From: Acinetobacter sp. P8-3-8
Lineage (GTDB): Bacteria > Pseudomonadota > Gammaproteobacteria > Pseudomonadales > Moraxellaceae
Reading direction: 5' to 3'
NCBI RefSeq assembly: GCF_000214135.1
Contig: NZ_AFIE01000010.1
Location: forward strand, 1 to 64,000
DNA: 64,000 nucleotides
Positions 1-9,493 of this stretch are shown here, one piece after another; position 1 is the stretch's first letter; each line of letters opens with the position of its first letter. The notes beneath the pieces are model-generated. The model was not told where the DNA came from, did no database searches, and saw only the letters and a program-made list of their open reading frames with translations. A program made the translations under genes and the position numbers.

Positions 1-261
1 ATTGGTTTTATCTTTGAAGAATTTTTCAATAAAATCGGGGTCTGTATTTTGAGATTCTTGAATAAAGGCTAACAATTGCTTTTGTTCTTTTGCATTTTTA
101 TAATTGGTATAGGCTTTAGTTAACCCAAGAACTATAGATGCTACAGGTACAGACTTAGTAATATCTTCTAATAATGTAGTTGCTGATTTGAACAGAACTT
201 CATCTGCAATATTCTCAATTGTATTTAATGTTATATCATTTAGATTTTGTTTATTTGACAT
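1..261 (-). CDS. Hypothetical protein, cut by the window edge (N-terminal 87 residues)
   Basis: An ATG at 261 on the minus strand opens a frame that stays open to base 1, so the C-terminus lies outside the window. The 87 visible residues begin MSNKQNLNDITLNTIENIAD. They contain a mildly hydrophobic stretch (about residues 38-50, PVASIVLGLTKAY) followed by a lysine-rich part and a helix ending EKFFKDK. There is no signal peptide. The layout (helix, P-V-x-S-I-V segment, basic helix) resembles hypothetical proteins that carry a short membrane-associated segment, but I cannot assign a family. Function unknown. Confidence 0.6.
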   Translation of the reverse strand, partial: MSNKQNLNDITLNTIENIADEVLFKSATTLLEDITKSVPVASIVLGLTKAYTNYKNAKEQKQLLAFIQESQNTDPDFIEKFFKDKTN

Positions 262-362
262 ATGAATACAATGAACATAAATAGTAAAGTTAAAGAAATA
301 TAGAGTAAATTCAAAAAAAATGCCAGTTTCTAACTTTTGGGAATAGTGCATGCTAAACACTT

Positions 363-390
363 GCCAACAAAAAACCACCCGAAGGTGGTT
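363..390 (-). terminator. Rho-independent terminator of the symporter gene
   Basis: AACCACC (373-379) pairs with GGTGGTT (384-390) around a four-base CGAA loop. On the minus strand the stem is followed by a run of T, so it terminates the gene ending at 411. Confidence 0.8.
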
Positions 391-410
391 CTTATCTATC
401 TTAAAAATTC

Positions 411-1700
411 TTAATGTGTGGCATCAAAATTATAAGATTTTTGCTTCTCAGTATCGAATTTGCCTTCCCATTTACTAATGACAAGAACAGCAAGTGCATT
501 ACCAATCACATTCAACACAGTACGCGCCATATCTAAGATACGGTCAATACCAGCGATAAACGCAAGACCTTCAAGCGGAATACCGACGCTACCCAATGTT
601 GCCAGCAGTACAACAAAAGATACACCAGGAACACCTGCAATGCCTTTAGAGGTAATCATCAACGTCAACACTAAAACGATTTGTTGCGTAATCGTCAAAT
701 CAATACCATAAAGTTGAGCAATAAAGATTGCTGCAATACTTTGGTACAACGTAGAACCATCTAAGTTAAAAGAATAACCAATAGGAACAACGAAACTGGT
801 AATTGATTTTGGCGCACCATAAGCTTCCATTTTTTCCATCATACGTGGTAAAACGGTCTCAGAGCTTGCGGTAGAATATGCAAGAATTAATTCATCTTTT
901 AAGATTTTGATAATAGTCCAAATACTAAAACCACAGAATTTAGCCACAAAACCAAGCACAATAAAGATAAAGAACAGAATAGTCGCATAAACCAAAACAG
1001 CGAGTTTAACCAAAGGTAAAAGCGAGCTAAAACCAAAGTTTGCAACAGTCGCAGCGATCAAGCCGAATACACCAAAAGGTGCAAACATCATGATCATATG
1101 CGTTACTTTAAACATCGTTTCAGAAACAGCTCGGAGTACATCAATCAATGGCTTCTTGGTTTCATTGGCTAAAGAACCCAAACCAATACCAAATATCACA
1201 GCAAAGAAAATGATTGGAAGCATATGTCCATCATTCATTGCAGCGAAAATATTAGATGGAATAAGTGAAAGAACAGTATTCACTAAACCATGTGCTTGAT
1301 GACTGACCTCTTGAGTGGTCTGTTGATATTGTGAAATGTCCGATGTCGTTAATTTTGACATATCGATACCAGCACCCGGCTGGAAAACATTCGCTGCAAC
1401 TAAACCAACAATAATTGCAACAGTCGTAATGACTTCAAAATAAACAATGGTTTTAAAACCTAATTTACCAACACTTTTGCTATCCCCAGCATTTGCAATT
1501 CCTAAAATCAGCATGGAAAGCACAAGAGGGACCACAATCATTTTAATAAGATTGATAAAAATCTTACCCAATGGTTGTAAGAAGTTGGCAACAATATCGT
1601 CACGTATTTCAGGAGAATTGTGCAGAAAAGCACCGACAAGAATACCTAGAAAGAGCGCAATAACAATTTGCCAAGCTAGGCTAATTTTCATTTTCTTCAT
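411..1700 (-). CDS. gltP: Dicarboxylate/amino acid:cation symporter (DAACS family, GltP-like)
   Basis: A 429-residue polytopic inner-membrane carrier for glutamate/aspartate or C4-dicarboxylates, driven by H+ or Na+. Family hallmarks are visible: the serine-rich hairpin with STASSETVLPRM, the unwound TM7 motif as NLDGSTLYQS (the NMDGT position), and the second hairpin SKGIAGVPGVSF. The length is normal for the family. The substrate cannot be read from the sequence; GltP and DctA are both possible, and GltP is preferred on overall similarity. The gene is monocistronic, with its own terminator downstream and about 280 bases of non-coding DNA upstream. Confidence 0.88.
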   Translation of the reverse strand: MKKMKISLAWQIVIALFLGILVGAFLHNSPEIRDDIVANFLQPLGKIFINLIKMIVVPLVLSMLILGIANAGDSKSVGKLGFKTIVYFEVITTVAIIVGLVAANVFQPGAGIDMSKLTTSDISQYQQTTQEVSHQAHGLVNTVLSLIPSNIFAAMNDGHMLPIIFFAVIFGIGLGSLANETKKPLIDVLRAVSETMFKVTHMIMMFAPFGVFGLIAATVANFGFSSLLPLVKLAVLVYATILFFIFIVLGFVAKFCGFSIWTIIKILKDELILAYSTASSETVLPRMMEKMEAYGAPKSITSFVVPIGYSFNLDGSTLYQSIAAIFIAQLYGIDLTITQQIVLVLTLMITSKGIAGVPGVSFVVLLATLGSVGIPLEGLAFIAGIDRILDMARTVLNVIGNALAVLVISKWEGKFDTEKQKSYNFDATH

Positions 1701-1978
1701 ACTGAGCCCTTAAAATTCAGATTTTGGCGAAAAGGGAACACTCTAATGAAAAAAACGCAAAAAAACGCCCACTAAAGCATATGGATACTTTAGGGTGGGA
1801 GATTCTGAACGTTCAGAGTATTTCGAAAATGGTCTATTTTGCGCTTATTTACACAACTGTACTATTTTTTTTGCATAAACTCAGTTCGATCGTTTGAAAT
1901 TGATTCAGTTTAATTTAAATATTCGATTCTAATATTTAGATTAATTAATTTTATAAATAATATTTGAATGTCCTATTC

Positions 1979-3097
1979 CTATTTTTTATCAATATTGTTC
2001 AAATTGGTTAAACGGTAAAATGCCCAAATGAAGAATATTGCAGCAAAACAGGTTAAATAAATCAATTTAGGAATGACCAGTTCAATAGGTGTACCCATTT
2101 GATTCAGTTGTATAAATAGATTGATTGCTTGCGTGGAAGGAAGTAATTCAGAGAAATATTGCATCCATATCGGCATGGCTTGGAGTGGCCAAGCGGCACC
2201 TGAAAGGAGAAATAATGGGATTGAGGTAAAAACAATTAAATGCCCAGCACGTTCAGAAATATCTAAATAACTTGCCAAAACCATAGCCAATGCAATCGCA
2301 CTGCTGATGAAAATAGGGACAGCGATCAACATTCCCCAAAAGTTTCCACCGCGTGGATAATCATTTAACCAAAATGTAAACCCAAAAAGATAAAAACAAC
2401 CTAAACAACCAATGGTCAATGCAGCGAAGTAAATCCCAAAAAACTCAGCAGTGGTTGCTCGCCATGTGCGTTCACGATAACCCGCAATCAACATACATAG
2501 GCCTAATACAATAGTTTGGTGAATGATTAATGGTGCAACGGCAGGGAAAATATAACTACCATAACCTGAAAGTGGATTAAACAGCGCAATTTGGTGAATG
2601 GGTAGAGATAGCTCGAAATGTGAAATTTTGCCAAACTTTTCTGCTTGTTCGGCAATTGCATGTTCAATTGCTGTGGCAAGTCCTAAACCAATCTGTTTGG
2701 TTTTCAGAAAATATGCGCCACTCAAATATAAGCCAACGCCACCAGCTTCACCTCGTATAATGCTATTAGATAAGTTTTCAGGCAATAACAAAATACCATC
2801 AGCTTTTTGCTGTTGAACCATTTGTTTCGCTTCTTCAAAATTTGTGGTTATTTCAGTGATTTTGATATTTGGGCTTTTAGAAATCTGGGTAATGATGGCA
2901 TTGCTCACATTACTTTGTTCTTCATCTACAACAATAATGGGAAGGTTTTCAGCAGTTTGTGCCTGATAAGCAGCAGGGTAGAAAAAACTATAGAAAAATA
3001 CTGAAAGCACCATTGTGGTTAAAATAGATGAGTTTTTGGCAATATTCTTAAAAGTTTCAATATAGTATTTAGCCAGATTTCGGAAAAATTTAGCCAT
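1979..3097 (-). CDS. ABC-2 type transporter permease, last gene of the efflux operon
   Basis: 372 residues. One N-terminal membrane helix (about 25-42) is followed by a periplasmic domain of about 150 residues and then five or six helices (about 180-365), the ABC2_membrane_3 layout of YhhJ/YbhS-type permeases. It probably forms one half of a heterodimeric channel with the preceding gene, since its start overlaps that gene's end by 8 bases (translational coupling). It would draw substrate from the inner membrane or periplasm into the HlyD-TolC conduit. No nucleotide-binding domain is fused to it. The substrate is unknown. Confidence 0.8.
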   Translation of the reverse strand: MAKFFRNLAKYYIETFKNIAKNSSILTTMVLSVFFYSFFYPAAYQAQTAENLPIIVVDEEQSNVSNAIITQISKSPNIKITEITTNFEEAKQMVQQQKADGILLLPENLSNSIIRGEAGGVGLYLSGAYFLKTKQIGLGLATAIEHAIAEQAEKFGKISHFELSLPIHQIALFNPLSGYGSYIFPAVAPLIIHQTIVLGLCMLIAGYRERTWRATTAEFFGIYFAALTIGCLGCFYLFGFTFWLNDYPRGGNFWGMLIAVPIFISSAIALAMVLASYLDISERAGHLIVFTSIPLFLLSGAAWPLQAMPIWMQYFSELLPSTQAINLFIQLNQMGTPIELVIPKLIYLTCFAAIFFIWAFYRLTNLNNIDKK

Positions 3098-4223
3098 GAT
3101 TTGCTTCCTTTAAATTTTTATTCAGGAGCAATGCCGAAACTGCAAAATAAAAGATGCAATACAAAGACAAAATAAATAAAGGAATCAATGAAATAAAAAC
3201 AGGACTTCCAATGACCCATTGTTCAGTTTGTAGTTTCGCATAAGGTGTATAAGGAATAATATTTGCCCAAAACTGAGTAAAAATAGGTGCATTATTCAGA
3301 GGTAAAGTCACACCAGCAAAGCTCAAAGATGAACCGCCATATACAGCAATAAATCCAAAGGTTTTAGATAAGTTCTTTGTGGCTAAAACGACAGTGCTAC
3401 TGATAAAGGCATAAGCACTAAATAATAAAAATTGTCCAAGTAAAATCACCCATAAACTGCCTGCAATAAACCAGCCTCGAATCACCACAAGCCAAAACAT
3501 CCACAGCCATGTCCAAAAGCAAAAGATCAGGACATATACTAAGCTTTTACTGAAAAGTGCTGTAAATACGGTTCCATGATTCGTCCATTGATTCACTGTT
3601 CCATATTTCAGCTCTTGACCTACAGCAAAAGCGACACAGCAGCAGAGTAACAAATGCAGAATTGCAGGGATCATGAAAGGTTCTAGGTAGAATTCATAAT
3701 TCAGGTTTGGGTTAAATAAAGGGGAAATTTTGACATTGGCTGTCGAAAGTTCCACATAAGGGATTTTATTTTCAAAATAAGAATCTTTTGCAAAGTCAGC
3801 AATAGCCTCTATGGTAGAAAGCAACATTGCAGAATAAATTGTATTGCCAATACTAAAATAAGACTGGTTGAATGCAATACTGATTTGCGCATCCTGAGCT
3901 TGTACAAGCCGTTGTTCAGCACCTTCGGGAATGTGGACATAACCCCAAATCTTCGTTTGATCGATTAAACGTTCAATTTCATTTTGATTTTCTGAAATGC
4001 GATAAACTTGAACTGAACTGTTTAGACTTAAATGTTTTTCAATATTTCGGCTCAGCTCGCTGTGATCTTGGTCAATAATCGCGATAGGTAAATGCTCAGC
4101 TTTACCTGAGTAAAACATGCTGCTAAATAGAACGATAACAAACAGCGGAGCGAGTGTGACTAAACACAAATCCCACTTGTGTTGAAGGAGATAACGAAAC
4201 TCTCTTAACATGCTCGCCCACAT
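3090..4223 (-). CDS. ABC-2 type transporter permease, first of a pair
   Basis: 377 residues with the same architecture as its downstream neighbour: an N-terminal helix (about 20-38), a soluble domain containing AIIDQDHSELSR (compare VVDEEQSNVSN in the partner), and a C-terminal block of about five helices. The two proteins are diverged paralogues. The start lies 2 bases after the HlyD gene's stop, so the genes are co-translated. Established relatives such as YbhR/YbhS and YhhJ work with a separate ATPase (YbhF, RbbA); none is encoded here. Confidence 0.8.
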   Translation of the reverse strand: MWASMLREFRYLLQHKWDLCLVTLAPLFVIVLFSSMFYSGKAEHLPIAIIDQDHSELSRNIEKHLSLNSSVQVYRISENQNEIERLIDQTKIWGYVHIPEGAEQRLVQAQDAQISIAFNQSYFSIGNTIYSAMLLSTIEAIADFAKDSYFENKIPYVELSTANVKISPLFNPNLNYEFYLEPFMIPAILHLLLCCCVAFAVGQELKYGTVNQWTNHGTVFTALFSKSLVYVLIFCFWTWLWMFWLVVIRGWFIAGSLWVILLGQFLLFSAYAFISSTVVLATKNLSKTFGFIAVYGGSSLSFAGVTLPLNNAPIFTQFWANIIPYTPYAKLQTEQWVIGSPVFISLIPLFILSLYCIFYFAVSALLLNKNLKEANHG

Positions 4224-4225
4224 GT

Positions 4226-5440
4226 TTATGGGTTCTCTTTCAGTTTGAAAATAACACTCATACCTACTTTTAAGTCACTTAATGGTTCGGCAGGTGTTAA
4301 TTTAATTTTAAAACTACGAATATCATAACCACCAGTTTGACGTGTGGTTTTGATGGTTGCGAATTCACCTTCTGCATCAATATTTTTGATGTTAAATGCA
4401 ACAGTTTTATTGAGTGCTGGAATAAAACCATCTAAAGATTTCACTTGATAGACTTGTGCATACTGGTCTTCTCGTACATTTAAACTAACCCATTGCTCAT
4501 CATCTTGCAGAATACTCACAACAGGTATACCCATCGCAACGAGTTCAGAAGGTTTACCATAGGTTTTTGAAACTGTTCCATTGATCGGGGAAAACAGTTT
4601 AGTTTCAGCTTCTAGGGCATTGGCTTCAGTTACAGCAGCTTTGGCAATTTCTACTTGAGCATCAGCACTGCTTTTTTGTTCAGAAGTGCTACCACGTTTT
4701 GCTCGAGCATATTGTTGATACGATGCTTCTGTGAGTTGACTAGCAGATATTGCAGCGGCTTGCATTTCATCACGACGTTGACGAGAAATGACACCTTGTA
4801 GATAGAGATTTTGACCACGGTTAAACGTTGTTTTGGCAAGGTTCTCTTGTGCTTTTAAGCTTTGCCAATTGGCATATAAACTGTCGATATTTTCTTGCTG
4901 AGTACCACGATCCACCGAAGCTTGTAAGGCAAGCGCAGATTGTAATCCAGCTAAAGCTTGTTGCTTACTTGTTGCAATTTCAGGACTGCTTAAAGTGACA
5001 AGTAGCTGTCCCTTTTTAATCTTCTGTCCATCGTGTACGAAAATACCTTCAATTCGACTTGGCACTTTAGTGCTCACATGTAACGTTTCTGCTTCAACAC
5101 GACCTTGTACATCAATGGTTTTAGGTTGATAACTTTTCCATAAACCAAATGCAATCAGTCCTAGTAGAGCAATCAACAGAATCGCAGCAATTGCAATGAT
5201 TGCTTTCTTTTTTGAAGGAGGTGTTGGCGTTACAGTTTCTGCATCTGCTTTAGATTGTGCTTCATTCTCATGATTTGTATTTAAATTTTCAGAGTGTAAT
5301 GGTGGGTTTGATTCATTTTCTGATGAATCGTCTTGTGATGATATCGAAGGTTTTGACTCCACAGTTTGTTTAGAATCCAGTGGGTGCTCGTTTTGAGCAT
5401 TGTCATTTGTTGTGTCTGGATGAGTATTTTTTTGTGTCAT
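4226..5440 (-). CDS. HlyD-family periplasmic adaptor (membrane fusion protein)
   Basis: 404 residues. The first 75 or so are an unusually long, acidic, Ser/Asn/Gln-rich and probably disordered cytosolic tail. One membrane helix follows (about 82-103, IIAIAAILLIALLGLIAFGL), then a biotinyl-lipoyl half motif (VSTKVPSRIEGIFVHDGQKI), a coiled-coil hairpin (about 165-270), the returning lipoyl half (ETKLFSPINGTVSKTYGKPS) and a beta-barrel. It should link the two ABC-2 permeases to the TolC-like protein encoded just upstream. The polar N-terminal tail is not typical of EmrA/YhiI homologues and may be a docking segment, but that is inference. Confidence 0.87.
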   Translation of the reverse strand: MTQKNTHPDTTNDNAQNEHPLDSKQTVESKPSISSQDDSSENESNPPLHSENLNTNHENEAQSKADAETVTPTPPSKKKAIIAIAAILLIALLGLIAFGLWKSYQPKTIDVQGRVEAETLHVSTKVPSRIEGIFVHDGQKIKKGQLLVTLSSPEIATSKQQALAGLQSALALQASVDRGTQQENIDSLYANWQSLKAQENLAKTTFNRGQNLYLQGVISRQRRDEMQAAAISASQLTEASYQQYARAKRGSTSEQKSSADAQVEIAKAAVTEANALEAETKLFSPINGTVSKTYGKPSELVAMGIPVVSILQDDEQWVSLNVREDQYAQVYQVKSLDGFIPALNKTVAFNIKNIDAEGEFATIKTTRQTGGYDIRSFKIKLTPAEPLSDLKVGMSVIFKLKENP

Positions 5441-5452
5441 TTTTTATTCATC

Positions 5453-6946
5453 CTAACGAAGATAATCGGTATTTGATTGATTGATAAAGCGACTAAACTG
5501 ATCAATAGAGCCGTGGCTTTGGAGTAGTGTAGCGAGCGATATCACATATTTATAAGCATTCAGTGCTTTTTCAGCTCTTAAAGCGCTCAATTGATCTTGA
5601 GCATCAATCACTTGTGTTGCGGTTCCCATATCTTCTTTAAAAGAAAGGGTTTGAATTCTTAAATTTTCTTGCGCAGCTTGTTCATTTTGTTGCAGTAATA
5701 GATTGCTTTGTTGGGCTGAGTTCAATTCGCTATAGGATTTATAAATCACATTCTCAATTTCTTGCTGTGTACGTGCAGTTAAGAGTTCCGTTGCATAGCG
5801 TTGTAGTTCAGCGGCTTGGACATTTTTATTCTTATCTATGCCTGAAAATAAGTTATAACGTGCCGCAACCCCAACGATCCAGTTTTGATCTTGATCTAAG
5901 CTATATTCGCCAAAAGCAAACACGCTTGGTTTTTTTGCCGCACTTTGTAGTTTAATATTTTGATTGGCCAGTTGTGTGTCCATTTGCATTTTACGAACTA
6001 AACTGGAAGTTTCGGGGTAGGATGCCAGTAATTGATCTAAGGACTGGCTGTGTTGGCGATTGACGAAAAGCGGGGTAGTGAGTTGGTCAATCGATTGTTT
6101 ATTTAACAAATTTTTGAGTTGAAATTGACTGGACTGTACATTCGCTACAACATTTTGATAGTTGCGTTGTGCATTATTTCGCGCAACTTCAAATTGCATT
6201 CGTTGTCCTTTGCTAATAAACCCTTGTTTTTCAAACTTTAAAGCATTGTCGTAGTGCTGTTGCATTGTTGATAAATTTAAACGACTTGCTTCTAAAAGTT
6301 GCTGTTGCAGTTGTACATTAAAATAGGCACGAATCACCTCAAAGCGTTGTATATCTTGTTGTTGTTTAGAATCGAGCTGGCTTCGTTCAGCTTTTAAATT
6401 CGCAATTTGCTTAGTCGTAGTAGTGATACCACCTGTATAAATCGGCATCATCACCGATACAGTCGGACGGACGACTTCATCTTCCAAGACAACATTTGCC
6501 GTATCTGGAATTAAACCAATTCCACTGTGGATACCTTGTGCCAAGCCGTCTTTTAAAGGATCGGTAATGGTCGAAGGAATATTTTCCTGAGATTGCCATT
6601 GATCGACACGTTCATTCACCCCTTGAGAAAGTGTTTGTTCTAAATTATTTTTTATCCCATTGAGTGGAATATCTGTTTCAGTATGAAATTTATAAGCACG
6701 AACATTCAAATCGACACGTGGTAAACCTAGATTTTTAACGGCATCTGCTTGAAGTTTAGAAGCTTGGTTTAAAGCATCATTGGCTTGCGTGGTATAAGAA
6801 TGCTCCAAAAAATACTGTTCAGCTTGTGTGTAACTTAGGTTTTCAGCAAAACTGTGACTGACGATACACGAAAAAATACCCAATAAAGTGATGTGCTGTA
6901 CAGATTTAGATAATGCTTTTCGAGAATATAGTGTTGTAAATTTCAT
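5453..6946 (-). CDS. TolC-family outer-membrane efflux protein
   Basis: About 497 residues if started at the ATG at 6946 (MKFTTLYSRKALSK), which gives a conventional signal peptide ending near SHSFA-E. An in-frame ATG at 6958 would add four residues, and neither start has a clear ribosome site. Two long OEP repeats with alpha-helical hairpins are visible (about 180-270 and 380-470, rich in Q, L and A), as expected of a trimeric channel-tunnel. It is the first gene of a four-gene minus-strand operon with HlyD and two permeases. It is the only operon gene with a free upstream region (6959-7142), where the promoter should lie. Confidence 0.85.
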   Translation of the reverse strand: MKFTTLYSRKALSKSVQHITLLGIFSCIVSHSFAENLSYTQAEQYFLEHSYTTQANDALNQASKLQADAVKNLGLPRVDLNVRAYKFHTETDIPLNGIKNNLEQTLSQGVNERVDQWQSQENIPSTITDPLKDGLAQGIHSGIGLIPDTANVVLEDEVVRPTVSVMMPIYTGGITTTTKQIANLKAERSQLDSKQQQDIQRFEVIRAYFNVQLQQQLLEASRLNLSTMQQHYDNALKFEKQGFISKGQRMQFEVARNNAQRNYQNVVANVQSSQFQLKNLLNKQSIDQLTTPLFVNRQHSQSLDQLLASYPETSSLVRKMQMDTQLANQNIKLQSAAKKPSVFAFGEYSLDQDQNWIVGVAARYNLFSGIDKNKNVQAAELQRYATELLTARTQQEIENVIYKSYSELNSAQQSNLLLQQNEQAAQENLRIQTLSFKEDMGTATQVIDAQDQLSALRAEKALNAYKYVISLATLLQSHGSIDQFSRFINQSNTDYLR

Positions 6947-7148
6947 CTGAAAAATCATCAGTATTTGTTTGTATTTAAAACATTCTAACCTTTATTGACT
7001 AGAATAAATAATCTAAAAGTAGGGTGATAAATGTGTGGTTTTTGTAGCGTGTATTTTGTAAATATTGCTTGACTGAAAAAGAGTGAATATTCTAAATACG
7101 GAATAGAATTTTCAATCATATTTTCAATAAAAATTAGGTGAAGTGGAA

Positions 7149-7562
7149 ATGACAAAAATTACAGTTGAGTCGCAAGTGAAGGCACCCATCGAGCAGGTCT
7201 GGCAGATCTATAACAATCCTCAAGATATTGAACAGTGGAATACTGCTTCGCCAGACTGGCATACGGTAAATTCTGTCAATGATTTACGTGTTGGTGGTCA
7301 ATTTTCAAATCGCATGGAAGCTAAAGATGGCAGTATGGGATTTGACTTTGCAGGAACGTATACAGAAGTCATTCCACATGAAAAAATTGCCTATTCATTT
7401 GGGGATCGTACCGCTGAAATTACTTTTGAACAAAAAAATGATGCAGTATTGGTCAAAATTAGTTTTGACCCAGAGAATCAATATCCAATTGAACAGCAAC
7501 AAGCGGGTTGGCAGGCGATTTTAAATAATTTTGCTCAATATGTAGAACAGCAGAATTCATAA
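7149..7562 (+). CDS. SRPBCC/START-like protein (AHSA1-type)
   Basis: 137 residues. The fold is recognisable from the opening ITVESQVKAPIEQVWQIYNN, the W-N-T-A-S-P-D-W segment, and the closing helix WQAILNNFAQYVEQQ. Proteins of this type bind hydrophobic ligands in a helix-grip cavity; the ligand is unknown. The ATG at 7149 is chosen over a GTG at 7143 because AGGTG at 7136-7140 sits 8 bases before the ATG but only 2 before the GTG. The gene is divergent from the efflux operon, with 202 bases between the two starts. Confidence 0.8.
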   Translation: MTKITVESQVKAPIEQVWQIYNNPQDIEQWNTASPDWHTVNSVNDLRVGGQFSNRMEAKDGSMGFDFAGTYTEVIPHEKIAYSFGDRTAEITFEQKNDAVLVKISFDPENQYPIEQQQAGWQAILNNFAQYVEQQNS

Positions 7563-7671
7563 TTAAAAGCTTGTTTAAAGCTGTTTTAATAGAATATTCA
7601 GGACAATACTGAAAGCAGCTTTTAACGACTAACGACTGAATTAGTTTTTTAAATTTATTTGATATATCAAT

Positions 7672-8181
7672 ATGATAATGATTGATTCTGCACGTTTGAT
7701 ATTGAACCCTTTTACATCAAATGATGCCGAGGAGTGTTAGGCCTACATTACACCCACGCTGACAAAGTATATGTCTTGGGATCCACCACAAGATCAAGCA
7801 GCCTTCGAGGTGATATGGCGAGTATGGTTAACTACAATCAAAGATGGTTCTGATTTAAATTTTGTGATTCGACATAAATTAAATCATGAGTTTTTAGGAT
7901 TGGTAGGACTTCATGAAACTCTAGGGAAAACACCTGAACTGGGTATTTGGATTCGAGAAGATCGTCATGGTTTTGGCTATGGAAAAGAAGCTGTCACCAC
8001 GATTGTGGATTGGGCTTCAACAAGGAACGACTTTGAACATTTTATTTATCCTGTAGCTGTCGAAAACCATTCAAGTCGACAGATTGCTGAATCTTTAAAT
8101 GGTTTTGCAAACTATTGTTGTCAACAGCCGAAATACAATTCGATGACTTACCATATTCCTAAACCAGTCAAACGGACTTAA
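7672..8181 (+). pseudogene. GNAT family N-acetyltransferase broken by an in-frame amber codon
   Basis: Read from the ATG at 7672, the frame gives a normal GNAT N-terminus (SARLILNPFTSNDAEEC), then TAG at 7738-7740, then continues in the same frame with AYITPTLTKYMSWDPP and the acetyl-CoA binding region LGIWIREDRHGFGYGKEAV. The C-terminus (NHSSRQIAESLNG, then PKYNSMTYHIPKP) is intact. Only one stop separates the two parts. A shorter product could start at the ATG at 7771, but it would lack the first strand and helix of the fold. Likely an inactive gene, unless the stop is read through or is a sequencing error. Confidence 0.75.
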
Positions 8182-8205
8182 AGTCTGTGGTTGACTGGTC
8201 TTTAT
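8163..8205 (+). terminator. Probable terminator overlapping the end of the GNAT gene
   Basis: ACCAGTCAA (8163-8171) pairs with TTGACTGGT (8191-8199), with an inner GACTT/AAGTC dyad, followed by CTTTATTATT. The T-run is imperfect. Confidence 0.5.
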
Positions 8206-8332
8206 TATTGAAATCTCAACTGTAAATTGTCAAACACATTGAAAGATTGACTGACAAAGCTACTGCAAGAACAGCCGTTTTGTGGTTAAATGCGCCTATT
8301 TCATTCGTTTCACTTTTATAAAGGGAAAAATC

Positions 8333-9412
8333 ATGCGCGCGTACAATTTCTGTGCTGGTCCTGCTGCATTACCTACTGCCGTTTTAGAAAAAGCTCAACA
8401 AGAGATGTTAGATTGGCATGGTAAAGGTTTATCCATCATGGAAATGAGCCACCGTAGTAAAGACTATGTGGCTGTCGCTGAAAAAGCAGAAGCAGATCTT
8501 CGCAAGTTAATGAACATCCCTGAAAATTACAAAGTTTTGTTTTTACAAGGCGGCGCATCACTTCAGTTTTCTGCAATTCCTTTGAATCTTTTGGGTAAAA
8601 ACTCAAAAGCAGACTATATTCATACGGGTATTTGGTCTGAAAAAGCGACTCAAGAAGCGCAACGTTATGGCGATATTAATGTCATTGAAGCGGGTACAAC
8701 GATTGATGGCAAACTTGCGATCAGTGACCAAAGCCAATGGAACTTATCGAATGATGCAGCTTATGTGCATTATGCTGAAAATGAAACCATTGGTGGTATT
8801 CAATTTGCCAATATTCCTGTAACAGATAAACCTTTGGTTGCTGATTTATCATCAAGTATTTTATCTGCGCCTTTAGACGTGTCTAAATTTGGTTTGATTT
8901 ATGCAGGTGCGCAAAAAAATATCGGTCCAGCAGGTTTAACCTTGGTGATCGTACGTGATGATTTGCTTGATCAAGCGAAACCTGAAATTCCAAGTCTATT
9001 AAAATATGGTGCTCAAGCTAAGAATGAGTCAATGGTGAATACACCTGCAACTTATGCATGGTATTTATCAGGTTTAGTTTTTGAATGGTTACTTGAGCAG
9101 GGCGGTGTAGACGCAATGCACAAAATCAATTTGGAAAAATCTAAATTACTTTATGGTTATATTGATTCAAGTGATTTTTATAATAACCCAATCGCGATTC
9201 CAAACCGTTCAATCATGAATGTGCCTTTTACTTTGGCAGATGAATCTTTAGATAAATTGTTTTTGAAAGAAGCTGAAGAAAACCATTTATTGAATCTTGC
9301 AGGTCACCGTTCAGTGGGGGGGATGCGTGCGAGCATTTACAATGCTGTGCCTTTGGAAGGTGTTCAGGCATTGGTTAACTTTATGGATGACTTTGCTAAG
9401 CGCAATGCTTAA
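8333..9412 (+). CDS. serC: Phosphoserine aminotransferase
   Basis: 359 residues, the normal length. It is a class V PLP enzyme converting 3-phosphohydroxypyruvate and glutamate to phosphoserine in serine synthesis; it also acts in pyridoxal phosphate synthesis. The opening [20 protein letters not shown] is characteristic. The PLP lysine lies in [10 protein letters not shown] (about residue 197), and the C-terminus has [15 protein letters not shown]. The ATG at 8333 follows AAAGGG at a good distance; a GTG 51 bases upstream would add 17 residues not found in the family. Monocistronic, with a strong terminator downstream. Confidence 0.97.
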   Translation: MRAYNFCAGPAALPTAVLEKAQQEMLDWHGKGLSIMEMSHRSKDYVAVAEKAEADLRKLMNIPENYKVLFLQGGASLQFSAIPLNLLGKNSKADYIHTGIWSEKATQEAQRYGDINVIEAGTTIDGKLAISDQSQWNLSNDAAYVHYAENETIGGIQFANIPVTDKPLVADLSSSILSAPLDVSKFGLIYAGAQKNIGPAGLTLVIVRDDLLDQAKPEIPSLLKYGAQAKNESMVNTPATYAWYLSGLVFEWLLEQGGVDAMHKINLEKSKLLYGYIDSSDFYNNPIAIPNRSIMNVPFTLADESLDKLFLKEAEENHLLNLAGHRSVGGMRASIYNAVPLEGVQALVNFMDDFAKRNA

Positions 9413-9440
9413 TCCATAATTTTAAAAAAGATTTAGAAAT

Positions 9441-9469
9441 AAAAAATCCTTCACTTTGAAGGATTTTTT
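9441..9469 (+). terminator. Rho-independent terminator of serC
   Basis: AAATCCTTC (9444-9452) and GAAGGATTT (9458-9466) form a stem with an ACTTT loop, followed by a T-run. Confidence 0.85.
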
Positions 9470-9493
9470 ATATATGTGTTATTAGATTATAAA

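Noticed and set aside
1447-1713. An 88-codon plus-strand frame inside the symporter gene
   Set aside because: It lies antisense within a well-supported gene, has no ribosome site and shows no family motif; a shadow frame.
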